The translations under genes were made by a program, and so were the position numbers. 5,916 nucleotides of DNA from an uncultured Chthonomonas sp. (GTDB lineage: Bacteria; Armatimonadota; Chthonomonadetes; Chthonomonadales; CAJBBX01). Below the pieces are notes generated by a model that worked only from the letters and a program-made list of their open reading frames with translations, ran no database searches and was not told where the DNA came from. Shown here piece by piece: positions 5,885 to 5,916 of this stretch. Where the stretch lies: assembly GCA_903886985.1 (NCBI GenBank), contig CAISOI010000568.1:1-5916 (forward strand), written 5' to 3'. Every line of letters begins with the position of its first letter. The first letter of the stretch is position 1.

Positions 5885-5916
5885 AGCCGTCGCTCTTACC
5901 AGACAATTTAACTACG
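5885..5916 (-). other. Upstream edge of the permease gene
   Basis: On the minus strand these 32 bases contain stop codons in more than one frame (for example a TAA at 5898-5896) and a weak GAG-containing ribosome binding site. They could hold the end of an upstream cotranscribed gene such as an ABC ATPase, or be a leader. The window is too short to decide. Confidence 0.3.

Overview
The window is ordinary bacterial chromosomal DNA of moderate GC content. It carries five intact genes: four read rightward (322-3134) and one long gene reads leftward (5884-3143). I see no tRNA, rRNA, transposase, phage gene, CRISPR array or other sign of a mobile element. The organism cannot be fixed from the sequence. 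Shine-Dalgarno-like sites precede most genes, and the queuosine genes and the type 2 ferredoxin-NADP reductase are widespread in bacteria. The membrane-anchored macro-like protein and the duplicated ABC-2-type membrane protein with 'NPhLhRE'-type motifs faintly recall uncultured soil or Armatimonadota-like lineages, but that is an impression only.

Layout. Positions 1-321 are non-coding as far as I can see. A purine-rich GAGGAG on the minus strand at the left edge suggests a divergent gene starting just outside the window. Next comes a single-gene unit (322-1044) for a small protein with one N-terminal transmembrane helix and a divergent, cytoplasmic macro-like domain. It is closed by a strong hairpin (1068-1102). 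Then comes a compact apparent operon: queF (1141-1494), queD (1502-1846), a thioredoxin-reductase-like type 2 ferredoxin/flavodoxin-NADP+ reductase (1874-2875) and a 79-residue CxxC...CxxC zinc-ribbon protein (2895-3134), with gaps of 7, 27 and 19 bases. On the other strand a 913-residue polytopic membrane protein ends 8 bases from the zinc-ribbon stop codon. It contains two recognisable copies of an ABC-2-type permease signature, so it looks like a fused permease. No ATPase partner lies inside the window.

How the genes may work together. QueD makes 6-carboxytetrahydropterin early in the pathway to preQ0, and QueF reduces preQ0 to preQ1, the base inserted into tRNA on the way to queuosine. 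The steps between them (QueE, a radical SAM enzyme, and QueC) are not encoded here. QueE needs a low-potential electron donor such as flavodoxin or ferredoxin, so the adjacent NADPH-dependent reductase could supply it. That link is inference from gene order. The macro-like protein and the large membrane protein have no evident connection to this pathway.
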